The notes below the pieces were generated by a model. The model had not been told where the DNA came from and ran no database searches. It was given only the letters and a program-made list of their open reading frames with translations. Source: UBA685 sp049890115 (GTDB lineage: Bacteria > Pseudomonadota > Alphaproteobacteria > Puniceispirillales > Puniceispirillaceae). Taken from it: a stretch of DNA of 32,774 nt. The DNA lies in contig JBMHCC010000031.1 of assembly GCA_049890115.1 (NCBI GenBank), positions 1 to 32,774 of the forward strand, written 5' to 3'. The stretch's first letter is position 1. Each line of letters opens with the position of its first letter. Position numbers and translations under genes: made by a program. This document shows, piece after piece, positions 14,449-22,963 of this stretch.

Positions 14449-15744
14449 ATGCTTGACCGATTTTTCCACCTAACAGCACATGCCACAACACCACGCCGCG
14501 AGGTGATGGCTGGCCTTTCCACATTCTTAACAATGTCTTTTATTATTGCGGTAAATCCAGCAATTTTATCAGATGCTGGCATTGATTTTGCCGCCGCCTT
14601 TGTGGCAACCATTATTGCAACGATTATCGGCACATTAGTGATGGGGCTTTATGCAGGCTGGCCTGTTGCTGTTGCACCAGGCATGGGCCTTAATGCGTTT
14701 TTCACCTATGTTGTTGTTCTGGGGTATGGATTTACCTGGCAGCAAGGTCTGACAGCTGTCTTTGTGTCATCTGTATTATTCTTTATTTTTTCAATCACCA
14801 AATTACGTGTTTGGTTATTGCAATCTGTACCATCTGCATTACAGGCAGGTATCACAGCTGGTATTGGCTTATTTTTGGCCATGATCGGCCTGACATCTGC
14901 TGGTATCATCGTCTCTAATCCAGATACGATTGTGGCATTAGGCCCTGTGACAAAGCCAGAATTTCTTTTGGCTGTTGCTGGTTTGTTGATTATCGCCGCT
15001 TTGGAATATCGCAAAGTACCAGGGGGCATTTTACTAGGCATCTTGCTGTTATCAATCATTGGCTGGGGCACAAATATGGCTGGTTTGGCAGGCATTGTAT
15101 CTGCCCCTCCTGTTGCGAGTGCTGCGTTTCAACTTGATTTTAGTGCGGTGACATCACCAGCCTTTTTATCGATTGTGTTTGTCATGCTGTTTGTCGATTT
15201 CTTTGATACAACAGGGACGCTAACAGCGATTGCTGATATTAGCGGCAAACGTCAAAAAGATGGGTCAATTACCAATATTGATAAGGCAGTCGTAGCTGAT
15301 ACCTCTGCCAGTATCGTTGGCGCATTGGCAGGCACATCAAATATGACAACTTATCTGGAAAGTGCTGCAGGCATCAAAGCTGGTGGGCGTACAGGGTTAA
15401 CAGCGGTCGTCATTGCTTTGCTATTTGCCAGCTGTCTGTTTTTTGAGCCGTTATTTTCATCAATACCTGTCTTTGCCACAGCGCCAGCCTTGATTTATGT
15501 CGCAGCCAATTTCATGACCTCATTATCATCAGTGCAATGGGATGATATGGCAGAATCACTAGCTGTGATGGCAATCGCGATTATCATGCCACTAACCTTT
15601 TCCATCGCAGCTGGCATTGCCTTTGGCTTTATCATCTATGGCTTTATGAAGCTGGTTGCAGGCAAAAGACATGAGCTATCATCAGGTTTTGGGGTGATTG
15701 TGCTATTAGCATTTGGCTGGCTTGCCTTAAGTGCTGCTGGCTAA
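14449..15744 (+). CDS. NCS2-family purine (adenine/guanine/hypoxanthine) permease, AzgA-like
   Basis: A 431-residue inner-membrane uptake carrier with about twelve to fourteen hydrophobic segments. AzgA/PurP-group features are visible: the N-terminal REVMAGLSTFLTMSFIIAVNP, AVAPGMGLNAFFTY, the motif FVDFFDTTGTLTAIAD and the later GTSNMTTYLESAAGI-x3-GRTG. These distinguish it from the uracil/xanthine branch, so purine bases are the likely cargo, taken up with protons. The ATG at 14449 follows GAAGGGATGA. It is divergent from bioY and shares the short intergenic region with it, although no functional link is evident. Confidence 0.92.
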   Translation: MLDRFFHLTAHATTPRREVMAGLSTFLTMSFIIAVNPAILSDAGIDFAAAFVATIIATIIGTLVMGLYAGWPVAVAPGMGLNAFFTYVVVLGYGFTWQQGLTAVFVSSVLFFIFSITKLRVWLLQSVPSALQAGITAGIGLFLAMIGLTSAGIIVSNPDTIVALGPVTKPEFLLAVAGLLIIAALEYRKVPGGILLGILLLSIIGWGTNMAGLAGIVSAPPVASAAFQLDFSAVTSPAFLSIVFVMLFVDFFDTTGTLTAIADISGKRQKDGSITNIDKAVVADTSASIVGALAGTSNMTTYLESAAGIKAGGRTGLTAVVIALLFASCLFFEPLFSSIPVFATAPALIYVAANFMTSLSSVQWDDMAESLAVMAIAIIMPLTFSIAAGIAFGFIIYGFMKLVAGKRHELSSGFGVIVLLAFGWLALSAAG

Positions 15745-15895
15745 TTTTCCCACATGGCAAAAAGGCCTTGCGTTGATATATCAATTTCGCATTGACGCAG
15801 GGCATTCTGCCAGCTAAGCCAAAGTGAGATTTTGAGAAAAAACCGTTACTATATAGTAGCGCAAATCTAGATAGGTAAGCTATCATCGTGGTGAC

Positions 15896-16726
15896 ATGGA
15901 TCAATTAAGCGACAGCAAAACAGAGCAGGTGCCTATATTCTCATTTGCCAATGGTGAATTGGGAACAATGTCTAATGCTTTTATCCGCCTGATCGAAAAA
16001 GTCACAGGCCAGCCACTGATTAAACAGCTCTATCTTGATTATGTTGATGATAACAGACCGCCTGAAATGTTCTGGCGTGATGCGCTAGAGCGGCTATCAA
16101 TTTCTGTTGATTTAAAAAAAGAAGCTGAGGCAATGATTCCAAAGACAGGTCGTCTTTTGATCATCGCCAATCATCCCTTTGGCGTCATAGATGGCATTGC
16201 CTTATGTGCTTTGGTGTCATCTGTTCGACAAGATTACAAAATCATCACTCATCGCGTTTTGCGTCAGGCGCCAGCTGTGATGAATAATATCTTGCCGATT
16301 GATTTTGACGAAGATGAAAAAGCATTACGCAATAATCTTGAAACACGCCGTGATGCGATGCGCCATCTCAAAGATGATGGGGCTGTTATCATCTTTCCCG
16401 CTGGCGCAATTTCATTAGCACCGCGCCTTGTTGATAAAGCCATTGATTCTGAATGGAAGACATTTGTGGGCAAAATGGCTTCTGTGCCAAATACCACCAT
16501 CATGCCTTTTTACTTTGAAGGTAAAAACAGCATGATGTTCCAAATCGCAAGGCGGATTAGCCTAACTCTGGGCTATTCTTTAATGTTCCGTGAGATCAAA
16601 AAGCGTATGGGCTCAACCATGCCTGTAACTATGAGACCACCAGTTCAGTCTGATGATTTAATCGCCTTTGGTGACAGATCGCAAATTACCGAACATCTGC
16701 GCCGTCTGACCTACGCTGAAATCTAG
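15896..16726 (+). CDS. Lysophospholipid acyltransferase family protein
   Basis: A PlsC-type acyltransferase of 276 residues. The catalytic motif is NHPFGVIDG, an H-x5-D spacing typical of the OlsA/hemolysin-like branch rather than the usual H-x4-D; the acceptor/phosphate motif appears as IIFPAGAIS. The enzyme would transfer fatty acyl chains to a lysophospholipid or lyso-aminolipid such as lyso-ornithine lipid at the inner membrane; no OlsB-type partner lies nearby, so the acceptor is open. The ATG at 15896 has no strong ribosome site, and an internal ATG (MSNAFIRLIEK, 15968) is possible. Its TAG stop shares CTAG with the stop of the convergent thiN. Confidence 0.86.
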   Translation: MDQLSDSKTEQVPIFSFANGELGTMSNAFIRLIEKVTGQPLIKQLYLDYVDDNRPPEMFWRDALERLSISVDLKKEAEAMIPKTGRLLIIANHPFGVIDGIALCALVSSVRQDYKIITHRVLRQAPAVMNNILPIDFDEDEKALRNNLETRRDAMRHLKDDGAVIIFPAGAISLAPRLVDKAIDSEWKTFVGKMASVPNTTIMPFYFEGKNSMMFQIARRISLTLGYSLMFREIKKRMGSTMPVTMRPPVQSDDLIAFGDRSQITEHLRRLTYAEI

Positions 16727-17382
16727 CCTGCTTTTATCGCCAGCAAGTGCGGCAATAACGCCACATCAGCCGATAAACAATAAGGCACATCTTCATAACC
16801 AGCTTCTGGCCGCAACATAAGCTTATCTTCAATAAGGCTATTTGATGATGATAGCGCATGACCAAATCCAAGAGCGTGATTCTCAACTGGCCATGCTAAA
16901 CCAGATGAATGAGCAAATTTCATATCTGAAAAAGGCAGGATGGCACAATGGTGACCCCGCGATAAATCAAGGGTAATCGCCCCTATTTCAAACCAGATAA
17001 TATCTGTGTCAGTGACCAGAATAATGGCCTTTTCCTTATGATATTTCTGCATGATATGAAGCGCTGAGATCTGATGATCAAACCGCCCACCAGCAAAGCC
17101 AAAGCTGATGAATAAAGGAGCATCAATGCTATAAAGCGCTTTTTCAAAATCAGTGCTATCTTGTTCTGATAGTATGACGCTGTCTTTGGCAAATTGAGAT
17201 GACATGCCAGCAGGTGATGAATCCATATCACCAATATGAAGATCTGCTAAATGTTGGCATTTGGCAAAATGACGAATCCCCCCATCGACAGCTATTCCTG
17301 GATAATGGGATATCATCTTTTGCAATAACGAGAAGTGGCAATCGCCACCTCCCGCTAAGATAACAGGGTGATTAAATTTCAT
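16723..17382 (-). CDS. thiN: Thiamine pyrophosphokinase
   Basis: Transfers pyrophosphate from ATP to thiamine to give the coenzyme thiamine diphosphate. Visible family motifs are AVDGGIRH, the metal-binding IGDMDS, QDSTDFEKAL and GGRFDHQI, in the canonical order. The second half (about residues 140-219) is the beta-rich thiamine-binding domain. With 219 residues it is of normal length. The stop codon overlaps the acyltransferase stop in CTAG at 16723-16726. It lies 104 bases downstream of the type I secretion operon on the same strand and may be read from it or from a promoter in the gap. Confidence 0.9.
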   Translation of the reverse strand: MKFNHPVILAGGGDCHFSLLQKMISHYPGIAVDGGIRHFAKCQHLADLHIGDMDSSPAGMSSQFAKDSVILSEQDSTDFEKALYSIDAPLFISFGFAGGRFDHQISALHIMQKYHKEKAIILVTDTDIIWFEIGAITLDLSRGHHCAILPFSDMKFAHSSGLAWPVENHALGFGHALSSSNSLIEDKLMLRPEAGYEDVPYCLSADVALLPHLLAIKAG

Positions 17383-17486
17383 GATGCGGCCACTTGGTAA
17401 TTTTGCCTCTCGCTATCAACTTAGCTGATTGACTGATAAATACCAGTGCCTTTCACATCACCTGTCCTATTCTTTCCTATTCTCTC

Positions 17487-19049
17487 CTAGGTTTCTCTGA
17501 AGGCAACATCTGTTGCTTTCTTAATTGGTGAGAGAATATATTCTAAGATGGTTCTTTTGCCGCCCAGAATATCCACCGTCACTTGCATACCTGGCACAAT
17601 ATCAGGCGTTTCGCCAGTATTAACAAAGGTGGTCTCATTAATTTGCACCATCATTTCATAATAAGGCGGCTGATTTTCTTCTTCAGTTGTGTTGCTGGCA
17701 ACATGAACCACCTCACCTTCAAGTGCGCCATAACGAGAGGGATCATAGGCAGAAAGGGAAATGCGCGCTAATTGACCAACCGTCACATCAGCCACATCTT
17801 GCGGCTGTAATTTAGCACGAACAACAAGGTCAATATCAGATGGCACAATCTCTGTTAAAATCGTACCTGCCTGCACCACTGCCCCAACGGTTTTCACATG
17901 CAAAACTGAGACAGTACCAGCGATAGGAGAGCGGATATCAGCATGAGCCACTCTGCCAGCAAGGGATTCCTGACGCGAGATTGCCTGTGCTAATCTTGTT
18001 TGCGCTTCGACAAGCAAGCCGCTTGCTTCTGCGCTAAATTGGTTGATGGTTGACTGAATTTCTTTCTCGCGTCCGACTTTTTCAGACCGTAGCGATTCCA
18101 TCGATAGGCGCGCTAATTTTGCACCACCTTCAGATTGCCGCCATTTTGTCTCAGCCTCAATCAGCTTCAAGCGAGGCTCATGACCAGCATCCACCAATGG
18201 TTTAAGCAAGTCATATTCTTGTTTTCTGATTAGCATTTGTTGATCTGAGATTTCTGCCTCAGCCTGTTTTTCTCTGATAGAGCGCTCTAATGCTTCAACA
18301 GCCTGTCGCAAGACTTCTAGCTGTGTGTTATGGGCGCGTGATCTCTGATCAAACAGATTTTGCTCATCTCTGACAGCATCTGGTGCTTTGGCTAGCAAAT
18401 CTGCAGGAAATGAAAGCCTGTCAGCACCATTAGCTTCAGCTTCAAGACGTACAATCGCAGCACTTGTTGAGGCAATAATAATCTCATTATCCGCAAAATC
18501 TGCTTGAACATCAGCATCTTCTACACGGAACAAGACCTCATCTTGTGCTACCACAGACCCTAATTCAACATGGATTTCAGTAATGGAACCTGGCAGTCTG
18601 CTTTGGATAATTTGCACATCAGATGGCGGTATAACATCACCTTCGGCGCGCACTTGCTCATCAAGCTCTGCTGTATTGGCCCAATAAACAGCGATTGTGA
18701 AAAAGGCTGTGATTAAAATAAAGACAATCTGGCCACCCAACATACTAGGCTCTTCAACAGAGAAATCTGGCTCATCCTGATTAACAGGCTGTGGTCCAAG
18801 CATTAATGGCGGCGGACCAAACCAGCGTCTGATAATTTTACGAAATGGCCATAACAGAATCTTAAATGGCAGCAAAATAATCTTGAAAGGCAGCGTTATC
18901 ACAAACCAGATAAATGACCATAGATAGCCCAAAAATCCTTTCTGTGGCTTCTCATTTTCTGTCGCGGCATCCATGATTGCAGCATCAATGGCCACCTCAT
19001 TAGCTTGTTTCTTTGTCTTAGCCTTCGTAGCAGGGGTTTTATTTTTCAT
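17487..19049 (-). CDS. Type I secretion membrane fusion protein (HlyD family) with unusual N-terminus
   Basis: Periplasmic adaptor that links the ABC transporter to the outer-membrane channel. A membrane helix lies at about 105-124. It is followed by the lipoyl/barrel half (DVQIIQSRLPGSITEIHVELGSVV), a long alpha-helical hairpin (about 210-360) and the returning half (ADIRSPIAGTVSVLHVKTVGAVVQAG), then the C-terminal beta domain ending VPGMQVTVDILGGKRTILEYILSPI. These are the standard HlyD/LapC parts. At 520 residues it is longer than usual because of about 100 extra N-terminal residues: a lysine-rich start, a hydrophobic stretch and a threefold (L/W)PF(K/R) pattern at 53-70. The start overlaps the ABC gene by 11 bases. 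Confidence 0.93.
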   Translation of the reverse strand: MKNKTPATKAKTKKQANEVAIDAAIMDAATENEKPQKGFLGYLWSFIWFVITLPFKIILLPFKILLWPFRKIIRRWFGPPPLMLGPQPVNQDEPDFSVEEPSMLGGQIVFILITAFFTIAVYWANTAELDEQVRAEGDVIPPSDVQIIQSRLPGSITEIHVELGSVVAQDEVLFRVEDADVQADFADNEIIIASTSAAIVRLEAEANGADRLSFPADLLAKAPDAVRDEQNLFDQRSRAHNTQLEVLRQAVEALERSIREKQAEAEISDQQMLIRKQEYDLLKPLVDAGHEPRLKLIEAETKWRQSEGGAKLARLSMESLRSEKVGREKEIQSTINQFSAEASGLLVEAQTRLAQAISRQESLAGRVAHADIRSPIAGTVSVLHVKTVGAVVQAGTILTEIVPSDIDLVVRAKLQPQDVADVTVGQLARISLSAYDPSRYGALEGEVVHVASNTTEEENQPPYYEMMVQINETTFVNTGETPDIVPGMQVTVDILGGKRTILEYILSPIKKATDVAFRET

Positions 19050-20757
19050 TTTGCGCTTCCTTCATCTTTGCCAAAACCTGCTCTTTTGGACCAGCCATTA
19101 CAATTTTCCCCTTATCCATAACAACCAGCTCATTTGCTAGTTGCACCATGCCACCGCGATGCGTCACAAACACCGACGTGACCCCTTCTAATGCCTCTTG
19201 TAATTTGCCCACCAAATGAGCTTCTGTTGCGTTATCCATTGAGGCTGTTGGCTCATCCATCAACAAGATATTAGGACGGCTAATCATCGCTCTTGCGATA
19301 GCGATTGACTGGCGCATACCAGCAGATAGCTCTTGACCTCTTTCTGAGAGTGGAAAATCAAACCCACCTGGCAATATACCGATGAAATTGGCTGCCCCAG
19401 ATACATTTGCCGCATATAACAGCTCTTCATCAGTGGCATCTGGTTTACCCATCAGCAAATTATCGCGAATAGTACCAGAAAACAGAATAGGGTTCTGTAA
19501 GACCGTGCCAATATTTCTGCGCACATCTTGCGGGCGGATTTGCCGAATATCAGCATTATCAACCAGCACCACGCCTTTATCAGGTGGGTGCAAGCCGCAA
19601 ATCAGACGTAGCAAGCTTGTTTTACCTGACCCAATGCGCCCCAAAATGGCAACATGATCACCTTCTTCAATTTTAACCGAAATATCATTGAGAACCGGCT
19701 CTGGCTCTTCTTCATAGGTAAAGGTCACATTTTTAAATTCTATTGAGCCCTTTAAGGTCTTGCGTTCGTCATAGCCAGAACGTGTTTCCTCATCAGTTGT
19801 GCCACCAAGCACCTCACCAAGCCCTTTATAAGCCGAGATAGCTTGGTTCATACGGCCAAGCAGACCTGTTATCTGGCCAAGCGGTGCCATTGTCCGACCA
19901 GACAGGATAACACATGCAATCAGCTGCCCCATCGTCAGATTACCAGCAGCGATTAGATACACACCATAGACGACAATGCCAATTTGGCTTAATTGCTGAC
20001 CTAGCTGAGCAAAATAAGAGGCAAGCTGGCTCGTTAATTTTGTTTTGGCCTGTGTTTGCCCCTGATTGAGAACAGAATTTAACCATCTATTACGCAGCAG
20101 AGAATTACCTTGTGTGGTTTTGACAGTTTCCAATGCACCAATCATTTCAACCATCACAGCCTGCTTTGATTTGCCTTGCGTCATCGAAATTTCGGTCATA
20201 CGCCGTATAATTGGCTGCAAAATGAGCCCAAATAAAATGACCAAAGGCACAATCAGCCCAGGTACAGCTGCAACAGGTCCACCAATAATATAGAGCACCC
20301 ATAAAAAGAGTAGGATAAAAGGCAAATCAGCAAAGACAGTAAAAGAGGCAGACCCAAACGCATCTTTGAGTAAATCAAAATCACGAACAGTTGATGATAA
20401 TGCACCTGTCGCGCGCTTACTCATCGTCGTGTCATGACGCGAAATGCGGTCAAATAAGGCTGTTGAAACACGCCTATCAATTTTTAGACTGGCTCTATCA
20501 ACAAAATTACCACGGACAATTTTCATGATAAAATCAAAGGCCACAACCACAAGAATAATGATGGTAAGGGCAATCAGTGATTCAGTTGCATTATTCGGAA
20601 TAACACGATCATAAACAGTCATAATATAGAGTGATGAGGCAAGTGCGAAAATATTAATCAACACTGAGGCGAGGATCACCTGAAAATAAATACCTCTGCA
20701 TTTTGACACCGGACCAAAAAACCAATGGTCTCTCATTCTTGTAACGGGTTTTAACAT
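19039..20757 (-). CDS. Type I secretion ABC transporter (PrtD/LapB-like), permease plus ATPase
   Basis: Inner-membrane pump of a type I secretion system, with the membrane domain at about 20-310 and the ATPase from about 330 to the end. Walker A is GRIGSGKTS (373-381), Q-loop near LQNP, signature LSAGMRQ (477-483; canonical LSGGQ is altered), Walker B ILLMDEP (about 497-503) and switch His533 in VTHRGGM. At 572 residues it has no N-terminal C39 peptidase or peptidase-like domain, so the substrate is secreted without processing, as in PrtD systems. It overlaps the TolC-like gene upstream by 7 bases and the HlyD gene downstream by 11, so the three are one operon. No substrate gene is adjacent. 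Confidence 0.94.
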   Translation of the reverse strand: MLKPVTRMRDHWFFGPVSKCRGIYFQVILASVLINIFALASSLYIMTVYDRVIPNNATESLIALTIIILVVVAFDFIMKIVRGNFVDRASLKIDRRVSTALFDRISRHDTTMSKRATGALSSTVRDFDLLKDAFGSASFTVFADLPFILLFLWVLYIIGGPVAAVPGLIVPLVILFGLILQPIIRRMTEISMTQGKSKQAVMVEMIGALETVKTTQGNSLLRNRWLNSVLNQGQTQAKTKLTSQLASYFAQLGQQLSQIGIVVYGVYLIAAGNLTMGQLIACVILSGRTMAPLGQITGLLGRMNQAISAYKGLGEVLGGTTDEETRSGYDERKTLKGSIEFKNVTFTYEEEPEPVLNDISVKIEEGDHVAILGRIGSGKTSLLRLICGLHPPDKGVVLVDNADIRQIRPQDVRRNIGTVLQNPILFSGTIRDNLLMGKPDATDEELLYAANVSGAANFIGILPGGFDFPLSERGQELSAGMRQSIAIARAMISRPNILLMDEPTASMDNATEAHLVGKLQEALEGVTSVFVTHRGGMVQLANELVVMDKGKIVMAGPKEQVLAKMKEAQNEK

Positions 20758-22241
20758 TCACTTGCTCCTGCAGGGACACCTAAAATTTGCGTTAAATGGT
20801 CAGCCAATCGCAGCCCTCTGGCATAAGCGATTTCCTGTGACCACATCAGTTGGCTTAATTCTGTTTTGACATCTGCTAGCTGCGTTATCAGCTGTGCGAC
20901 CTCAAGGCGCGATACCAGAGAATTACCAATAAGAGCTGTCAGGCTATCATGGCGATCTTGCACATCACGCAGCTTGGCTCTGGCATTTTCGATTTCCAGC
21001 ACACGCCGGTTAATCTCTAACAAAATCTTATTGGTTTCGGTTCTATGCTCGCGCATTTTGGATTCTTTTTCGGATAATAATTCACGCACACGCCAATTAG
21101 CCTGCTCTTTGCGTGCCTTATTTGAACCACCATCATAAAGCGGGATGCTCATCTCAAGACGTGCAACGATCTGATATTCAGATTCGAAATCGGTTAGATC
21201 AAATAGCTCGCCTGTCACAACACCATCAAAAACAGGCCGTAATTCATTTTCAATGGCATTCAATTCATAGCGTGCAGCAGCGGCATATAAATCAGCCACT
21301 CTGACCTCTGACCAGTCGATCTCTGCAATCTGAGGGGTCGTATCTGTTCGGTTTTGCAATAAATTTTGCAGTAATGGTTCTGCTTCTTCGGCGGTAATGC
21401 CAAAGCTTGTTTCAAGTTCTTGGGCTAATTGCTCTGTGCGGCGCAATGCCCTTTGATATTTCACATCTGCATCTAATTCTGTCAGCTTTGCTTGTCTGAC
21501 ATCTGCCAAACCAATAGAGCCCGCCTCGCCCTGTGCGGTAATCGCCTCAATATGAGGCATTAATGCTTCTTTTGCTGTTTCATAATGCAAGACTTCTTGC
21601 TGGCTATGTTTTAGGCGAATGATATTTTCAAGCAGCTCAAGACTGCGTTGGCCAAGCATGATATCAAGCTCAAGACGTGATGCAGATAGGCGGTTATAAT
21701 CAGATAATTCACGATTCTCACTAACGCCCCAATCATATAGCCGATAGCGGCCTGTCACCTCGAAATCATAGACATTATCACGATTGCTATTATAGCCTCT
21801 TGTGATGGCACGGCTTGGATCATTATGTGCATTAGACCGTTTAAAATTAGAAAATAATTCACGCTCACCAGTGACCTCTGCGGTAATTTCTGGCCGCCTT
21901 TCAGCTCTGCGAAGACCAAGTGCATAAATGGCCTGACATGTTCTAGCAGTTGAGCGGCGTATCGCAGGATCCTGATAAATCGAACGAATAATCACCTCAG
22001 GCAAATGCGAATCATAGGCAAGCTGATGATCAGTTCCTGATGGCGATAATGCTATCTCATCACCATAGGTAGACCCTGCCAGACCAGTGATAATAACCGC
22101 AACCAAAGCAGTAGATTTTAGCAAGACATATACTGCTTTTTTGCACTTATATGCTTTTTTATAAAAGGACTGTGCCACATCGCTAACCGTGCTATGACAC
22201 TTCCCTATCATGTCGAAAAAATGAACTGAAGTTTGTAACAC
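20751..22241 (-). CDS. TolC-family outer membrane channel of the type I secretion operon
   Basis: Outer-membrane/periplasmic exit duct, 496 residues, mostly long amphipathic helices with coiled-coil patterns (for example YETAKEALMPHIEAITAQGEAG and EIENARAKLRDVQDRHDSL), in two OEP repeats. A signal peptide (YVLLKSTALVAVIITGLAGSTYG) follows about 35 extra residues. The GTG at 22241 is chosen because AGGAG lies 8 bases before it; an ATG at 22211 would give a more ordinary signal peptide but has no better ribosome site. It heads the operon OMP-ABC-adaptor. The downstream half (GASECstop) overlaps the ABC start. Confidence 0.9.
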   Translation of the reverse strand: MLQTSVHFFDMIGKCHSTVSDVAQSFYKKAYKCKKAVYVLLKSTALVAVIITGLAGSTYGDEIALSPSGTDHQLAYDSHLPEVIIRSIYQDPAIRRSTARTCQAIYALGLRRAERRPEITAEVTGERELFSNFKRSNAHNDPSRAITRGYNSNRDNVYDFEVTGRYRLYDWGVSENRELSDYNRLSASRLELDIMLGQRSLELLENIIRLKHSQQEVLHYETAKEALMPHIEAITAQGEAGSIGLADVRQAKLTELDADVKYQRALRRTEQLAQELETSFGITAEEAEPLLQNLLQNRTDTTPQIAEIDWSEVRVADLYAAAARYELNAIENELRPVFDGVVTGELFDLTDFESEYQIVARLEMSIPLYDGGSNKARKEQANWRVRELLSEKESKMREHRTETNKILLEINRRVLEIENARAKLRDVQDRHDSLTALIGNSLVSRLEVAQLITQLADVKTELSQLMWSQEIAYARGLRLADHLTQILGVPAGASEC

Positions 22242-22316
22242 TCTTGCATCTCCTGCTAAAGTACATCTCTTGAAGCAGGCAGAATAAACACAGAAAGACT
22301 AACAAAAGGTAAAGAT

Positions 22317-22332
22317 GGCAGAGATATCTGCC
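22317..22332. promoter_or_regulatory. Palindrome between the secretion operon and trmL
   Basis: GGCAGA (22317-22322) and TCTGCC (22327-22332) form an inverted repeat with a 4-base centre, about 75 bases before the TolC-like start. It could be an operator for the secretion operon. A second small inverted repeat, AATGGTT/AACCATT (22380-22397), sits in front of the trmL ribosome site. Neither has an assigned regulator. Confidence 0.3.
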
Positions 22333-22411
22333 TTATTTCAAAAAAAACTTATTTTTAGCGAAAAAATGCCTAAAATATTAATGGTTTCGTAACCATTGAA
22401 GGATGAGATTG

Positions 22412-22891
22412 ATGTTTGATGTTATCTTGTGCCAGCCGGAAATACCGCCAAATACAGGTAATATTATCAGGCTATGTGCCAATGCAGGAGCGCGCCTTCA
22501 TCTCATTCATCCGATGGGTTTTGCATTGACTGAAAAATCATGTCGGCGTGCTGGGCTTGATTATCATTCTCTTACATTTGTGCGGGAATATGGTGACTGG
22601 GACGAATTTGCATCACATTTTGATCTGGACCAGATTTATGCCATTACGAAATTTGCCAAAACAGGCTTAACAGAGCCACGCTATCACAAAGGTCACGGTT
22701 TTTTATTTGGGTCTGAGACATCTGGCCTGCCAGAGCATGTTCGTAAAGCGATTGCACCAGAACGCCATTTACGTATTCCAATGGTCGCCAATAATAGGAG
22801 CCTCAATCTAGCAAATGCGGTTTCAATCACACTTTATGAAGCGTGGCGTCAATGTGATTTTGAAGGCGCAGTACCTTATCACCCTGAATGA
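22412..22891 (+). CDS. trmL: tRNA (cytidine/uridine(34)-2'-O)-methyltransferase
   Basis: SPOUT-class methyltransferase that modifies the wobble base of tRNA(Leu). Signatures are the N-terminal CQPEIPPNTGNIIRLCAN, the GSETSGLP loop and the knot segment RIPMVANNRSLNLANAVSITLYEAWRQ. The ATG at 22412 is preferred over 22403 because AAGGA at 22399-22403 then lies 8 bases away. It encodes 159 residues, the usual length for TrmL. Divergent from the type I secretion operon. Confidence 0.94.
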   Translation: MFDVILCQPEIPPNTGNIIRLCANAGARLHLIHPMGFALTEKSCRRAGLDYHSLTFVREYGDWDEFASHFDLDQIYAITKFAKTGLTEPRYHKGHGFLFGSETSGLPEHVRKAIAPERHLRIPMVANNRSLNLANAVSITLYEAWRQCDFEGAVPYHPE

Positions 22892-22963
22892 TAAGAGACT
22901 GAGTGATGAGAAACTGGTTTATCTGATAACAATCTGGCTGGCACATCATCAATGAGGCAGGCT

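Noticed and set aside
15773..15784. FNR-like palindrome TTGATATATCAA after the purine permease gene
   Set aside because: FNR/Anr boxes need four bases between TTGAT and ATCAA; this has two, and it lies over 100 bases from the next start with no promoter context.
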